From: Sitta carolinensis
Taxonomy: Eukaryota; Chordata; Aves; Passeriformes; Sittidae
Reading direction: 5' to 3'
NCBI GenBank assembly: GCA_032173965.1
Contig: CM063283.1
Location: 81,780,743-81,844,742 of the forward strand
Length of the DNA stretch: 64,000 nucleotides
Of this stretch, positions 1 to 13,068 are shown in pieces; position 1 is the first letter of the stretch, and each line of letters opens with the position of its first letter. Under the pieces are notes generated by a model that made no database searches, was not told the origin of the DNA, and saw only the letters and a list, made by a program, of their open reading frames with translations. The translations under genes and the position numbers were made by a program.

Positions 1-1879
1 ATTTCAATTCTGCATGCACAAGGAGACCTATTTAAAGCTGTGCTTCATCAACAATAACAATAAATAATGCTTTCCACGTGAAATTCTTAAAGGACAGATT
101 TTCAGGTATTCTACCTCAATTTAAATGTGTCCACAGCCATTTCCGAGGTTACAGAGGTATTGCCCAGAATCTCTCCAATATTCAAGAGAAATACAGACCA
201 GCATAGCAGAACCAGGCATAGTGGTCTGCTAGAAAAACAACCACATTTGTGCATTAAATTATCACAGAGAGATGAAACTAATCGATACAGACAAAAGTTC
301 ACCTCTACTTTACAGTAAATATTGCCATAAGCAATGGTGTTACCATTAGAAAATGGATGTGTTTGGGGATTTCTCTCTCTTTAGGTAGCTCAGCTTTCAT
401 TTCCATATGAAAGACTCTTCATCCAGAAGTTATGAAGTTGATTCAGGCTTACTGTGGGCCTACTAATACCTGCTCCACTTTTGACTATGCTACCTTTGTG
501 TATTGAGTTTGCCTGGGGTTTTTACATAATAAATAAGGAGAGAATGCCCCAAACAGCCCAGCTTCAGGTTTGTGCATGAATCAATAGAAGAGCTGAATAC
601 CACAAAGCCACTGAAAACAGATGTTTTTGTTTCCTATCATATTCTGCAGATGTTGTTTATAAAGAAACTAAAGCTGAGTTGGGGAGTTACTTGTGCAATT
701 TTCCCCCCATTCATTCCAAAATATTTGAACTTCAGTACAAAGAGAGGCAGTAAACAAAGGGTCTAGCAGATGGTTGATACTGGAGTTATCGCTCATGGTA
801 TCTCAGTGCGTGCAAATGTCTCCTGTCTCTTACATGCTATTTTGCAGAAATAGCAGGTGTCAGATCACAATCAACAGCACAGAGGATTTAATCACCCAGG
901 TACTGGAGAAAATCTCCACATCAGAAAAGACTCAAGGGTTACCACCCCCCAGACTAAAACAGGTAGCACAAGTAGCATGCTATAGATTAAAAGCAAGAAG
1001 TAAAAGATACAGTCAGAAAAGAGTCTGTATTTCCTCTTAATTTTGATTACTTTTTTTATTTTTTTTTCTCAATTTTGATTACACAAAAACTGTGAAGTTA
1101 TTTTACATCTTGGGTTGAAATGAATTAAGTCAGAATTGTTTTCAACCTTCGCACCCTGTCTGAGGTGCTCCTTCTGCTGCCATGGCACTCAGGGGAGGAC
1201 TGTCCTCAGCAGTGAACTCAAGGGAATGAGGAGAAAGTGGGAGCATTAAAGTGCTATAGCACTGACAAAGCTTGGACAATTAAATTATGAGTTTCAATAG
1301 TAGAATTTTACCTCAAATATTATATCAGCCTTTTACAGCACCTTTTGGTGTATGTGAATAGGTGTTTAAAGAGACCATGCAAAATGCTTTGCAGCACACC
1401 CATAAATCTACTTCACTATTAATGGGCTCAGTTGTATGTCAAGGAGGAATTTGGCATCATTTCCCCACATTCTGCTTTGCAGTTGGCAGAATCTGACATC
1501 TGTTGAATGCAGAAAGAAAATCCAATTGATGTTTATTCTGTGGCAAGATATATTGATGTGGTTCTTTGAAGCTGAGGACCCAAACAAATTGAAAGACAGA
1601 GAACCTAAGTAACCTTTTGTTCCAGTGTTGATTATACAGCAACAGAGAAATTGATAGAAAAATTAAATTACTCCTTAAAGAAAAGGAAGAGCAACTCTAC
1701 TAGAAAGACACTTTTGAAAGTCATGACTAGATGTCTTGATTACATAAGGGTTTTTTGTGATTTTGTAGTTCAAGTACATTTAACTGTGTCACAGACTCAG
1801 AAAATGTATAACCAGAACACTATAGTCATCCTCCATTAGCTGTTACAATCCAAATTTCATTCCAGATATTGTTTGAGAT
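1..1879. other. Unassigned A+T-rich DNA
   Basis: I see no exon, RNA gene or recognisable transposon here. The longest open stretch, 88 codons at 774-1040 on the + strand, has no domain, no splice context and no compositional bias that would support coding. A T-rich run lies near 1050-1070. Confidence 0.6.
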
Positions 1880-2445
1880 TACTGTGGTTTAACTCCAGAT
1901 AGCAACTACGTACCATGCAGCCATTCACTAACACCTACACCCCACATCCCCTGGTGGAGCGGGGAGCAGAATGCAAAAAAAAAAAAAGAGGAAAACCTGT
2001 AGTTTGAGATAAGATAAAATTAGCAGTTGATTTAAAATAGGATTATGATGATAATACTAACAGAAATAACCATAATAATAAATGAGCACAACAGAAACAG
2101 AGATAGTAATAAAACCCAAAAAAGACAAATGATGCACAGTAGGGTTGCTCAGCATCCGCTGTCCAATGCTCAACCCAGCCCAGAACAGTGATCAGTCCCT
2201 ATCAGCCAATTCCCCCCAGTTGATATACTGAATATGGCAATCCAGGGTATGGAATATCCCTTTGGTCAGTTCTGGTCAGCTTGTCCTGGTCATGCTTCTT
2301 CCCAGCATAAAAAAATATTGTTCATCATGTTTAGTCAGGGAGTCTTTAAGAGAAAACTGTTATAACAGAAACCATGCAAAGAATGCACAGAATTATAGAC
2401 AACATCTACAGAGAAGAAAAACTGAACTAAAAAAGAAGCTAAACA
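1880..2445 (-). mobile_element. Degraded solo LTR, avian ERVL-like family A
   Basis: On the + strand this reads as the reverse complement of a common avian LTR. It opens with a TGTGGTTTAACTCCAG block, then has the CCATGCAGCC and GTTTGAGATAA blocks, the antisense TATA region (GATATACTG, 2222-2230), and then GGTATGGAATATCCC. The far end (about 2390-2445) is more diverged but still follows the family order. No retroviral genes adjoin it, so it is a solo LTR. The flanks GAGAT and GATGA do not form a clear duplication, so both ends are approximate. The copy at 15145-15516 is the same family. Family identity is from memory of bird repeats. Confidence 0.8.
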
Positions 2446-5400
2446 GATGAGGAATGGATAGCACACATAGTAGTAAATTTAGCTCTCAAACAGTAGACAA
2501 CAAATCTTTTTGATGTTTTGATGTGATTTTACTCTAATGGCTTTAAAAGGAACTTGATTTGAAGAAGAAATACAAAGGTTCTGACATCATTCACGCATTC
2601 TGTCAACATTTACATTGGTGTTTGCAGCTCAGTCTTTGAAGACACGAAAGAAATTTTGCAAACAAAGTCAGCCTGACGGGCAAAATTATTTAGCAAATCT
2701 AATAAAAATAAGTCCTCTAGGACACAGATAAGCTATTGGGCCACACACCAGTACAGAATGCATCTTACTAGGATCAGATGTGTTTCTGTTCTTGTAGTAC
2801 TCTGACAATACAGTCAGTTGCCTCTGGGTATTTTGGAAAAATACCGTGATCACAGTGTCCTATGTTATTTTGAATAGAAGTTCAGTTTAATCCTCAAGCA
2901 TATTGACTTTTAAGTGCAATAAGCCTTAAAGGTTCTTATAGGCTAGATAAGCATGCAGATCATACTGAGGAGGCTTTTAAAAAGTGTTAGCTGGAGACAA
3001 CCTTACTGATCAGAAAAACTGACACAGCAAGTTACTGCGTTGGATGAAGATAAAGGGGTAATTTGATTTCTGTAGGTTTTTGCTTAAAAATCAATTCAAT
3101 AACCAACATGCACATCAATTATTCTTAAAATAGGATATTATTTTCTCTCTGGTTACATAATGAGAATATTTTGAAGCAGTCAGTATGTCTTCCACCAAAC
3201 CCTGTAAAATCACTCAAGACACTTTCATTCAGAACAGGTGTTTCTCCATGGTGGAACAATCCCATCAGGTACAATGAAATTTTCTGAGATGAAAACTTTC
3301 TTGCTGCTTTATGTTTACAGTACAGTGGGACATGTACACAAGGGTATTATCTTTCAATTTTTGCCTGGCAAAATTTGAATACAAGCTATATAACATGTGA
3401 AAGGATGTCAAAAGTCATCACTATGTTTTCTCTAGACAAATAATGAAAAAATAAGGCCAAAATAATCTTTCTAGTGTTTACAAATAAGAGAAAATGTTCT
3501 CTCCATTATATAAAGCCTTGCTTCTAACTTTCTAAAGGGCGAGAATTACGTTTGCATTATTATTTCATATACAATATAGATGATAACACACTCCAGGGGA
3601 ACACTTTTTATTTCTGTCTCTCTAGTACTTCTTTTTTTCCCAAAGTCTCCAGTAAAGATGTCTCACTTGAAATCATTAATTAGTTTAAAGAATTGAAAGC
3701 ATATAAACTAAATTTCCACTGCCTATTCTAAGTTCAGATTAAAGCCTGAGTACTACCATAACAGTAACCCATTAGTCTACTTGGAAGAATTTCTTAATCT
3801 TTTTTAATAAAGTATATACTGGTAATAGTAGAACAGGATATCAATTGTTTTATTTGATTCAGCAAAATTATTCCTATATTCTTGTTTCCCTTTAACACTG
3901 AAGTTTGTAGAGGTTCAAATACCCCTATGGACATGCATCAGTCTGACAGAACCATAAGCAATGAGCTTTCTTATTCATTTGAAACTGCCATTATTTGAAC
4001 ACAAGATAAAGAAATCTGATTGAGGGAAACTACAGAAAGTTTCATGGGATTCTCTTACTGGTGAGTCCATACACAACCAAGGGTGAGAGAGAGTAAGTAG
4101 TGACAAAAGGTAACAATTTTTACTTGAATTAGACCCCGCTGCTTCCTCCTTGGACAGATTTAGGGTTGGGCAAGTAGAGCAAGCCCAGCTTTTTTGCCAA
4201 GCCAATATTATGAATTTAGGCTGGAGAGAGAGTGTAGCTGTCACAGTCTCCCTTCAGCACTTTCAGGACTAGTGATGGCTCGGTACAGAAGGCTTTGTGC
4301 AGAGGGCTGCTGGCTGGGTGGTGGCCAAAGGCAGTGTGGTTCATACCAGCAGATACATCAGCTTTGGTACAGACATTACCTCAGAGCTGGTCACCCTCCA
4401 TTCTCTTCATAGGCAGTACAGAAAACCCACCACTTTCAGGGGAATATTAGTTTCATCCTAGAGAAAATACAAATAGTAGGCCATGTGAATTTTAGTAGGC
4501 TGGGTGACCCAAAATGATCCTTCCTCTCACTGCTAATGTTAATGTAGGCTCAGGACAATTAACTCAGATGTGAGCATTTAAACTGAGTTGAGATAAGTTC
4601 TTCCTGAGGTTTCTTTTAGTGTAGTAGCCTTTTTCAGTGATGGCTGGGGGTTTCCATGGATACATACCCCACATAATCAACGATAAAATGACAAAGGAAG
4701 TTTTTTCTTCAAGCCCAGTGAGCAGTGCAGGTCAGATTGAGCATCAAGCTGCAAGTAGCAGCTCTAAGTATGTAAGTATCTGAATGCAGAAATTGGATTT
4801 AACTATATGCACATAGGTATCTGGCATCACCCAAGATGCTTATAATGTTATTCCTGTTCTCCAGCTGTCACACCAGACATCACGGTTTTTCAGCAAGGAG
4901 AAAATATTCTGTCTAATATCTAATAAAAAATGTCAGTTACTGCCCATGAGCTGCTGTGGTAAAGATGGGTCTCTGGGTAGGACTTTCACCTTGATGTCCA
5001 GGAGCAATGTTCTAGACAAACAATGTGGCATCCTTAGCAGTCTCTCGAAAGCAAATTGGTATGAAAGCATGACATCTATCTGGCTGAGGTGACCTAGTAA
5101 AGGTTGTCTCATATCCAGTCAAGGACATGTCATTCTTTCATACCAAAGGAGATGTCAAGTGATATCCCCATGGAAAACAACAGATATCTGTAGGGAGGAG
5201 TCCATATCATCTGAGATACCCATCAGGTTGAATAACTTCTGGGGCTTCCTGTTTTCTTTCCACTGACTAGAATGTGGCTACAGCAAGCAGCTCCTGCCTG
5301 AATCTCCAAAAATTCAGCTGTAACTGGTTATTGTGGTTTGCTTTTTACACAGGAGGAACCAAAACCTTACATACTCAGGTAAAATACTTCTTGAAAATAG

Positions 5401-7117
5401 TCCCTTATAAACCAAGAGGTTATCAAAGACTTCTAAGGAAAATGTACAATGAATGTCTGTAGCCATTGCACAAAAGTTTCAAAAAAGCCATTAAAGTACA
5501 CGACAGCGACTCATTATAGAGCATTTGCCTACAGTCATAGGCAAAATAGCAAAGAAAGCATATGGAGATGTCAAATTGCCCCAGGTCTGTCATCAGGTTT
5601 GTCCATTAGAAGGAAAACTTCTTTCCATAGGTCACGTGAAAGAGGTTCCCAAGTAATCATTCACACATAGCATATGTTTTGCCTCCATCCCATCTTCAAA
5701 GCATACCCTGGTGGTCCATTCATAGGTATGAGATAGTCTTTTTCTTCTACCCCCACTTAAAAGTCAGTCCTCCATCTCCAGCAATAGTTTCCATGTGAAT
5801 ATGGGTTTTGCCATGGGGAGTATTAGCAGAAAAATAAAACAAGTCTTGATTTTCCAATAAGATAATATGAGACCACATGGACGACTGTCGCCATGAAATA
5901 TTTAATACAGATTATTTTGATCTCAAGAAATAAGATACTAGAATAATTTAATAAAATTCTCTGAAAAAGGAAAATAAATAATAATAAATGAAAACATACA
6001 AAATGTTAATATTTTTATATGGGTAGAGACTTTCCACATTATTTTTACTTGTGTTCTTTTGAGAAGAACTTTTCTGAGTTATAAAAAATATTTTTATCTG
6101 AATAATTTATCCTCTCAAAGCCTTTATAACCATTCTGAAATTTTTAAAATTTGAATTGAATTCAAATTCAAGATTGAATATCTTCTTTTATGAGTCTATC
6201 TCCACATATGGCCATCTAAAACTAGTCAATGATATCAGAACTGGAATATCATTCAAGTTTCTTAAAAGCATTACTGGTCAAAACTAAGATCATCAAGTCT
6301 ATAAAATCTCACTTGTGTGACTGAACTCACTCACAGAAACATAGCATGCTTATAAGTGACATATTTATATGTTGATTATATGATTTCACTTAGTCTATCA
6401 TGTTGCTGTGACAAAGGAACCCACATAGTTTGTTATGAGGACATGAAACATTTTGCCACATGAACATAAACATAGAAATCAAGAACTTGCCATCAGTGGA
6501 TAGGTCTTCACCAAGTAGTTACTTAAGCAAATATCTGTCTTTGCTATAATTGAATGACTTGTGGTGACTTTGTAAAAATACAATTGAAAATGCTTTTTTA
6601 ATTTCTAATGGGAGTCTGGTAGTATTCCGAATGGGTTTATAGTGCAGGAAGCTTACAACATAAGTGATGTTAGCTAAAATTCATATTGCTACACAGTTTG
6701 AAATTCAATAGATGTTTAAAGTTTGGCAAAATATAGAGCTGAAAAATCCCATGCTACTGAACTGCTGATGAAAGGTTTTGCTTCTGTTATGCTTTTCAGT
6801 TTTAGGATTTTAGCAACAGAGTTTGTTTTCTTGCTCAGTATAAATGGCGTAGCTACTTCTGAGAACATGTATACTTTAGATCACATTACAAAAAAAGAAA
6901 AAAGAAAAGGGAAAGAGAAAGTTGTGTCTTGGACTTCTTGTGGCTCCTAAAACATTTGGCATGAATTCGTATAAGGCCTGTTCCTTGTACCATGCAAATT
7001 TGCCCAAATCGGGCCATTTATAAATCTGTGAAAAATCATACACTTTCTACCTCTCTGAAACCTCATATACACTTAGAAAATCTTGCCAGTCTCACAACTA
7101 AATGGGATGCTGCTTGA
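2446..7117. other. Unassigned A+T-rich DNA, 4.7 kb
   Basis: There is no gene and no repeat I can name. All open stretches are under 90 codons and lie in overlapping frames on both strands, as expected by chance. The stretch 4700-5800 is slightly richer in G+C and might hide an old transposon, but I could not match it. A perfect 21-base inverted repeat lies at 6148-6168. Confidence 0.55.
6148..6168. repeat. Perfect inverted repeat, 10-base arms
   Basis: AATTTGAATT (6148-6157) and its exact reverse complement AATTCAAATT (6159-6168) flank a single G. It lies in very A+T-rich DNA, where such palindromes arise easily by chance. Confidence 0.85.
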
Positions 7118-7190
7118 TCACAGAATCATAGAACCACTTAGTTGGAAAAGACCTCTAAAACCACCAAGTCCAGCACTAATCCAGCAGTAC
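7118..7190 (-). mobile_element. CR1 LINE fragment, 3' terminus (split copy, part 1)
   Basis: The block CAGAATCATAGAA followed by GTTGGAAAAGACCTCTAAAA is the reverse complement of the CR1 3' untranslated end, whose sense strand finishes in ATTCTATGATTC-like octamers. The element therefore runs right to left, with its 3' end near 7118. It is interrupted by an LTR at 7191 and resumes at 7644. CR1 is the main LINE of birds, so this is one of the clearest taxonomic clues in the window. Confidence 0.9.
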
Positions 7191-7643
7191 TGATGCCTTA
7201 AGTTTTACCTTTTGTATTTTTCAGATTCTGTGCTGTTTTAGTGTGTAGTTCTGGGCTTCATATTAAGTGTTGGCAAGCTCTCTTCACGGAGTAGGTAGAC
7301 AATTCCTTTTTTAGCTTGGGGCCAAGGACAACTGATACAAATTTCAGGCCCAAGAACATAAACAATGGTGAAGTGAAGAGAGACAAACAAGGAGGATAGG
7401 GCTTCATAACCTGAAGCTAAAATTGGACAATTGACTCCAATATGCTAATGGACCAAAACTTATAGGTGTGGGACCTCATGAACAGTCATCCAATTTGTGA
7501 CCATTTTGGGGTTCATCTTGGGTGTAGCCCGGCTGTGCTCTTGCACTGCCCAGGGTGTGTCCATTGAGGCCTTTTAATAAATACGTACTTTATCCTTTTG
7601 CTCTGTCTAGTCTCTGTTCCAGGTCAGCCTCTAGAAGGCATCA
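7191..7643 (+). mobile_element. Solo LTR (453 bp) nested in CR1
   Basis: The insert starts TGATGCCTT and ends AAGGCATCA, a perfect 9-base terminal inverted repeat with canonical TG...CA ends. AATAAA at 7576-7581, near the 3' side, fits an R-region poly(A) signal and sets the + orientation. The flanks are GTAC (7187-7190) and GCAC (7644-7647), a likely 4-bp target duplication with one change; four bases would fit an ERV1-type integrase, which is inference. The CR1 sequence on either side reads continuously when the insert is left out. No internal retroviral genes are present. Confidence 0.85.
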
Positions 7644-7830
7644 GCACCAAGTCCTCCATTGAACCATGTTCTCAAGTGCCACATCTACATGTTTTTTGAA
7701 CACTTTCAGGGATGGTGATTCTACCGCTTCCCTGGGCAGCCTATTGCCATGTCTGACCACACAAACTTTCTCTGGTCCAACTTGAGGTCATTTCCTCTTG
7801 TCCTTGAAGAAGAGAAGAACTCTTCTTGTG
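7644..7830 (-). mobile_element. CR1 LINE fragment (split copy, part 2)
   Basis: This continues the element broken at 7190: CCATGTTCTCAAGTGCCAC, then CAGGGATGGTGATTCTACC, CTTCCCTGGGCAGCC, and TTGAGGTCATTTCCTCTTGT follow the CR1 3' UTR in antisense order. Similarity fades after about 7830. Only the 3' region is present, as is usual for 5'-truncated CR1 insertions. Confidence 0.88.
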
Positions 7831-7990
7831 CTCCATATCCTTTACCCAGCCATATAGAACACACATACAGCAAAACATCAGTGCCGCAGATTTCCTACTC
7901 TCTCCAATATAGCTACACCTCTTAACAAATCTGCCAGAATAAAATCAACAGCTTTTGAATCTCAGTATTTCTGCTATGCTATAAGGCTCC
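7831..7990. other. Unassigned spacer after CR1
   Basis: No recognisable feature. It separates the faded 5' edge of the CR1 copy from the LTR-tail candidate at 8000-8155. Confidence 0.4.
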
Positions 7991-7999
7991 AAAGTCACT

Positions 8000-8155
8000 G
8001 GTCAAACGTGTTCCTCCACCCCCCTCTAGTGGGAGGTCCACACAGCAAATGTTTCCTCCCTCTCCTGTTTCCATCATACTTTGAAGAATAAAGAGCTGCT
8101 CTGCACGTCCGACAACCCCAGCTCTGCTTCAGTGGTTTTGCTTGTGTGGGGATGC
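8000..8155 (+). mobile_element. Possible LTR 3' portion (uncertain)
   Basis: GAATAAAGAGCTGCTCTGC (near 8085-8104) followed by a C-rich stretch and GGTTTTGCTTGTGTGGGG resembles the poly(A)-signal and U5 part of a retroviral LTR. I cannot place a TG start, a CA end or a target duplication. It could equally be an unrelated sequence with a chance AATAAA. Confidence 0.3.
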
Positions 8156-10920
8156 ATACATGTGTTCAATTTACCACATTTTTTTTGCCACATTTTCCAT
8201 GTTCAAATTAATTAGTTCTAAGCCACAAGGCTACATTGAAAGAATTTTAAAATGCAAAATTCCCCAGCAGTCCAACATTATGAAGTGTTCACATTAAGTT
8301 AATTCAGCACTATACGAATATGTGTTTTGCCTAAGGATAGAAATTAAAGATCATAAGACTCCCACTTCATTAAAAATATAGGATGAACACTGCTTGGACA
8401 TGAATCAGTTTTGTGTCATGACTGAAGATCACTTGATGCTTTGGAGACAGGCACTGCATGAGGCAGATGAACAAAAGACATTGTGATAAAAGTTACTCAG
8501 TGCTCCTAGAAAACCACTTGCATCCTGTTTTTGACAGATTTTCTTTAAAATAATATAAATTCTATATTGTCACATTTTGGACTTACAGCTTGTGATTTTA
8601 AAATATTTTTTTGTTTGAAGAATTGCTGATCTTTTGCAGCAGCCACAAAGATAAATAGGAGCACTACCCTGAGCATACATGCTGCTATATAGTCTGAGAA
8701 ATCAGGCCTCGGGCATCTCGAATTAACACCCCAAATTAGCTGGTACTTTTCACAATTCCCTATCTATAAAATGTGGAGAAAAATACCACAGGGACATTAT
8801 GAAGATAAATTCATTAATATCTGTTAATAAGCAGGATACTATGAAAAAAAAGCACCAGGGAAAAGCCCATTAAGAAATGAATAATTATGTATTCAGTGCA
8901 AGGTTTGGATGGTGTGCAGAAAATTAGACATGGGGACATATATCAAGTGATGAGAAGAAAAAGGGATACTGCATGGCTGATCATTCCGGGAACACAGTTT
9001 GCCTTGTGCACTGAGTGAAGCAGGACCCCTGTGAGTGGACATGACTGTGCAATTAATGACTGCATTAACACAAACCACTGTAATTTTCTTTCTTCTCTCT
9101 TTTCGACTTTGTAAAATTTCTTTGCTAAGTATATGATGGGATGATAAACATCTATTTTTAATAATACATAAATTGCTCAGTGTTACAGATGGGAAATTGA
9201 TATCTCCAAGCTTAAGAAATTCTAGGATTTCCCTGATCTCTTTTTGGAGTAAAACCTGGTAAATCTGTGGGAAAACCAGAAAGAATACCTCTTCGGGTAT
9301 CACTGAAAATACAAGGATGACCTTTCATTAACATTATTTCTTTTCTTGCAGCAGTATTGTTTACTTTATAAGTGAAGTAAAGCACAGGTCATCCTGTATA
9401 TGATAAGAGTCAAAAAAAATCTCTATATTTGTCAGAAGCTGAGTAAGGTGAGAAGAGCTGGCATAAAGTGCTGCTGCAGGCATTGAGCTGTGGAAAATAA
9501 AGGTGAAGTCTTTGAAGATGGAGTTTGTACGAGCCTTATTTTCAGAAGAATATGCACATGGTTACTCAGAGATTCGAGGAGCCAACCTCTTAAAAAGTTC
9601 TGAAGAGGTGATTTCCAGAGTTTTATAGCCCAAGTATATGTGAATTTTCTTCATTTCCCAAGGAAAAAAACAATTATTTCTTAGGTATAATGACATTTTA
9701 GTTAGAATTTGAATTAATTTTTACAGACTAGAAGTGGAATAGCTCTATTTTCCCTTCAAATCTTTGAAAAGAATTTTTACATCAATTCTAATGTTGAACT
9801 ATCTCCCCAAGTTTCTGACAAAAGTAGTGGTGTAAGTGGGGGTGTAGAGGAAAAAAAGCAAAAGTTCAAACTGTCTGAAAGCACCTTTGCAGGGGAAGGT
9901 AGTACAAATCTGAATTTGTGTTACTGCCAGAGCCTCTTGCAATAAAACATCACAGAAGCTTTCAGACAAGCATAAGGAACATCAAACTTATCTGAGGTCT
10001 TCCCAATAAATGTGACTATTCTGTCAGCATCTCAGTAGCTGATTGCTTTGCCATTTACCTTCGATTACCTCTTTCTACTAGGTTAACTGATTTTAAACAT
10101 CTGCCTTCAAGCTGTCAGACAAGTTGGTTCAAGTCTCACCTTAGTCAGTAAAAAGAAATTGAAATTGGTTTCACTGCAGAGAGTATCTGTTGTCACTGAT
10201 CTTCTCAACCACAGGGGCTGAAGGACTTCATCAGCTGCTCCTGCATCAGCGGCAGTGATTGAGTGGTGGCTGGCTTTCAGCAGTTGGAAGAGACAAGGCT
10301 AAGATTAGATCATCTTGCCTTCTGAATAAGGGTCAGATTAGGTCTTGAGACAAATTGTAATATTTCTTAGCTAAATAAAAATTTTTGGTAAAAGGGAGTG
10401 TACAAGAGGTCATTATGCAAGTGGGTTCACAGCAGATTTTCAGCCCTAAACGTCATGAGCAAATGGTTTGAGTGTTTTTCTTTTTTTTTCTTTTAATTTC
10501 TGAAGTACTGCCCACTGACAATCCTCATACTATTCTCTCCCAAATACAGTGTGGACAAATTTGCTAATCTTAATAAGTATCTAAACATGAGGAAATCACC
10601 TCCTGGGTGCAACAGAAGCCCTTTAAGTGAGTGGAGCTGGTAAAGCACTTCTGAGAGCCCTACTTCAGAGGAGGGCTCACATGCTTAGGTGCCTGAAGCA
10701 ATCAGGAAATCAGTTTGTTAAAATATTCCACATAAAAATGCTCTTCTGGAATTGTTCAAACCTGAATTTTTCATGGTGCTGAAAATGCAACCAGTTTCTT
10801 TGCTAACCTAATATACTTCCTTCTAGAAAAATTATTTGGCATGAGTTTTACTTTCTCTTGAGAGGAAACAAATATACTTTTATCTACAAATGAATGTGTG
10901 TGTGACTGAATGTTTGAATA
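8156..10920. other. Unassigned DNA
   Basis: No repeat or exon recognised. The longest open stretch is 136 codons at 8893-9303 on the minus strand. It shows no domain, signal peptide or splice context and is treated as chance. Confidence 0.5.

Positions 10921-10945
<25 letters not shown>
10921..10945. repeat. (TG)n microsatellite
   Basis: About 12 uninterrupted TG units, followed by TATGTGTATACAG and an AT-rich stretch. A shorter TG run lies 25 bases upstream. It is likely to vary in length between individuals. Confidence 0.97.
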
Positions 10946-10953
<8 letters not shown>

Positions 10954-12929
10954 ACAGTATATATAAAAATCTTAATTTCATCTAGCAACTCATTGGTTAG
11001 TCATCAAGCTTTATAAAGATAATGCCGTAGATGCCGAAGATGGCCTTTATTAGTATAATAATAACCAAATGCCTCTAGAAATTTGGACAGTACTAGACTT
11101 CATCATAATATATTCAAAACTATATAAGCCTAACAAGGTCCAGTTTTAGCTAAAATGCGGAAAGGTTACAATATGGAATTGTAGATATGCCGATTTTCCA
11201 GCATAAAATGAGCATTTTTGCGTTGAGCTTCCTGATTGAGCAAGTCAGCACCAAATCAAATTGCCAAAAAATATGCAGGGTAAGACATTGTTTTGTTTAA
11301 AGTCTATTTCTCTTATTGCTTTATATTTGATAAAATAGGAATTTCTGCTTTATGTGAGGTTTCACCCTGTGAACAAGTCCATGTAGCAATTCTCAGCTGA
11401 GTGGATCCTTTCCCTTGAATGATCTCCATTTCTAATGTGACATGGTGTAAGTAATTTTTTTTTTTTATTTATCATGAGGCTGAATAGTGATGATCATTGG
11501 CATTTGGTCCTACAATGTTAATTCAGCAGAAAAAATTAAGACAAAACTTTTGCTCTGTGTACAAGGCCCCATAATTAGCTGAACTGCTGCATTGAGTGCA
11601 ACCAAGTCACAGGAACAGGCTAAAACCAATGGCTGTGATGAATGATGTGACAAAAGAATCTAACTAAATAAGGGGTCTGTTCGGGAAAAAAAAGGCTCCA
11701 GCACTATTAATGTTTATTAGGCTCAGATTGGCATCTCCAATCTCAGAAACAATCACTATTGTGAAGGAGGAAAGGAAGCAGGATGAAATTGGGTTCTGTT
11801 ACTTTGGGGTGAGAGAATTGAGTTACCAATCCTAATGGATGCAGTTGCCAAACTGAGAACCCCAATTTGGTGGGGGAAGAGTAAGGAGATGCTTGAGACC
11901 CTGCCATACTTACAGGCATGGTGGGTTACAGTGCCTCAGAAAGACCCGTTTGGCTTTACTGCATGTGAAGAATCAACCAACCTGCCTAGAGCACCTTGAC
12001 ACATTGAATCAGAATGGAGATGGTGAGGGATGAGAAAATGAGACCCACAACGCATGTGTGAAGCAGAGGTGGCCTTTCAGCCCTCCCTGTTATTTTCTGA
12101 CACAGCACTTGGAGTGTTAGACTCATTCCAAAGGGACCACTGGAAGTGAGGTGTGCCATCCAGGAGAGGTGTAGTGGTACCTACTGCTGAGGAAAAATGG
12201 GGCATTGAAGTTCTAATGGTCAACCAGGACCACAAGTGTGATTGATGTGATATTTCCTATCCATCCCTCTAACTATTCAGATTGGCCCTTTTTGAACTCT
12301 CTTTCAGTGTCACCATTTTCTGTTCAATTGATACCACCTGAAGCATGGTCAAATACTGTTTATGTTCTAGGGTTGGTTTCTAGGTGCTGTGGACATTGTG
12401 TGGTTGCTCGGAGAGAATTTTTTATTTCCTACAAGAACTGTCTCATGAATTTATTACAGCTCTGAATACTGATAGTCACCAAGTGCTGTATTTATACTTT
12501 AAATAATGCAGTAGAGGAGATTTTCATGACTTCTGTATATTTCTGAAGTGGGAAAAAAGAAAGAAATAATTCCTTGATAGGGCATTAATGAAGTCAAAAT
12601 TTCAATAGTTGTATTCTAATATCAAAATGTTAATAGTGAATTAATAGTGTTATTCTCAAAAGTATAAAATGAGCAAAAAACAGAACACCATATTACAGGC
12701 ATTGATTCTCAAAGAGAAACCAGAAGATACACAAATTCAGAAAATATCTGTTTTCTCAAAATTAATTAGACCCAAAATCACCCTTTATCCTCCTGTGTAT
12801 CATTTGGTATTTTACATTTCTCTTTTGGATTTTGGAAATAAAGGTTGCCTGATGAGCTTCCTTGGAGATATTTAGCAACATGAGGCATTTGGAAAATTTT
12901 CTTATATGAGTGAGTGTTTGGTCACTGGA
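10946..12929. other. Unassigned DNA
   Basis: No recognisable feature apart from a T-rich run at about 11456-11467. Open stretches reach at most 75 codons. Confidence 0.5.
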
Positions 12930-13068
12930 AGTGGTCATAGAACCAAGCCTGCCAGAGTTCAGACTGTGCTCCTAAGTTACATGGTTTAGTTGTGAGGACC
13001 AGGGAGTTGAACTTCATGATTCTTATGCATCTGTTCCAACTTCAAATATTCTATGACCCCATGATTCT
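12930..13068 (+). mobile_element. CR1 LINE 3' end
   Basis: The order GTGGTCATAGAACCAAG, GCCAGAGTTCAGAC, ACATGGTTTAGTTGTGAGG, GGAGTTGAACTTCATGATTC, then ATTCTATGACCCCATGATTC matches the CR1 3' UTR in sense orientation, ending in two degenerate terminal octamers. It is diverged and 5'-truncated, so it is an old insertion. Confidence 0.8.

Noticed and set aside
8893..9303. 136-codon minus-strand frame
   Set aside because: Ordinary composition, no motif, no splice or poly(A) context; the length is within chance for a 64-kb window.
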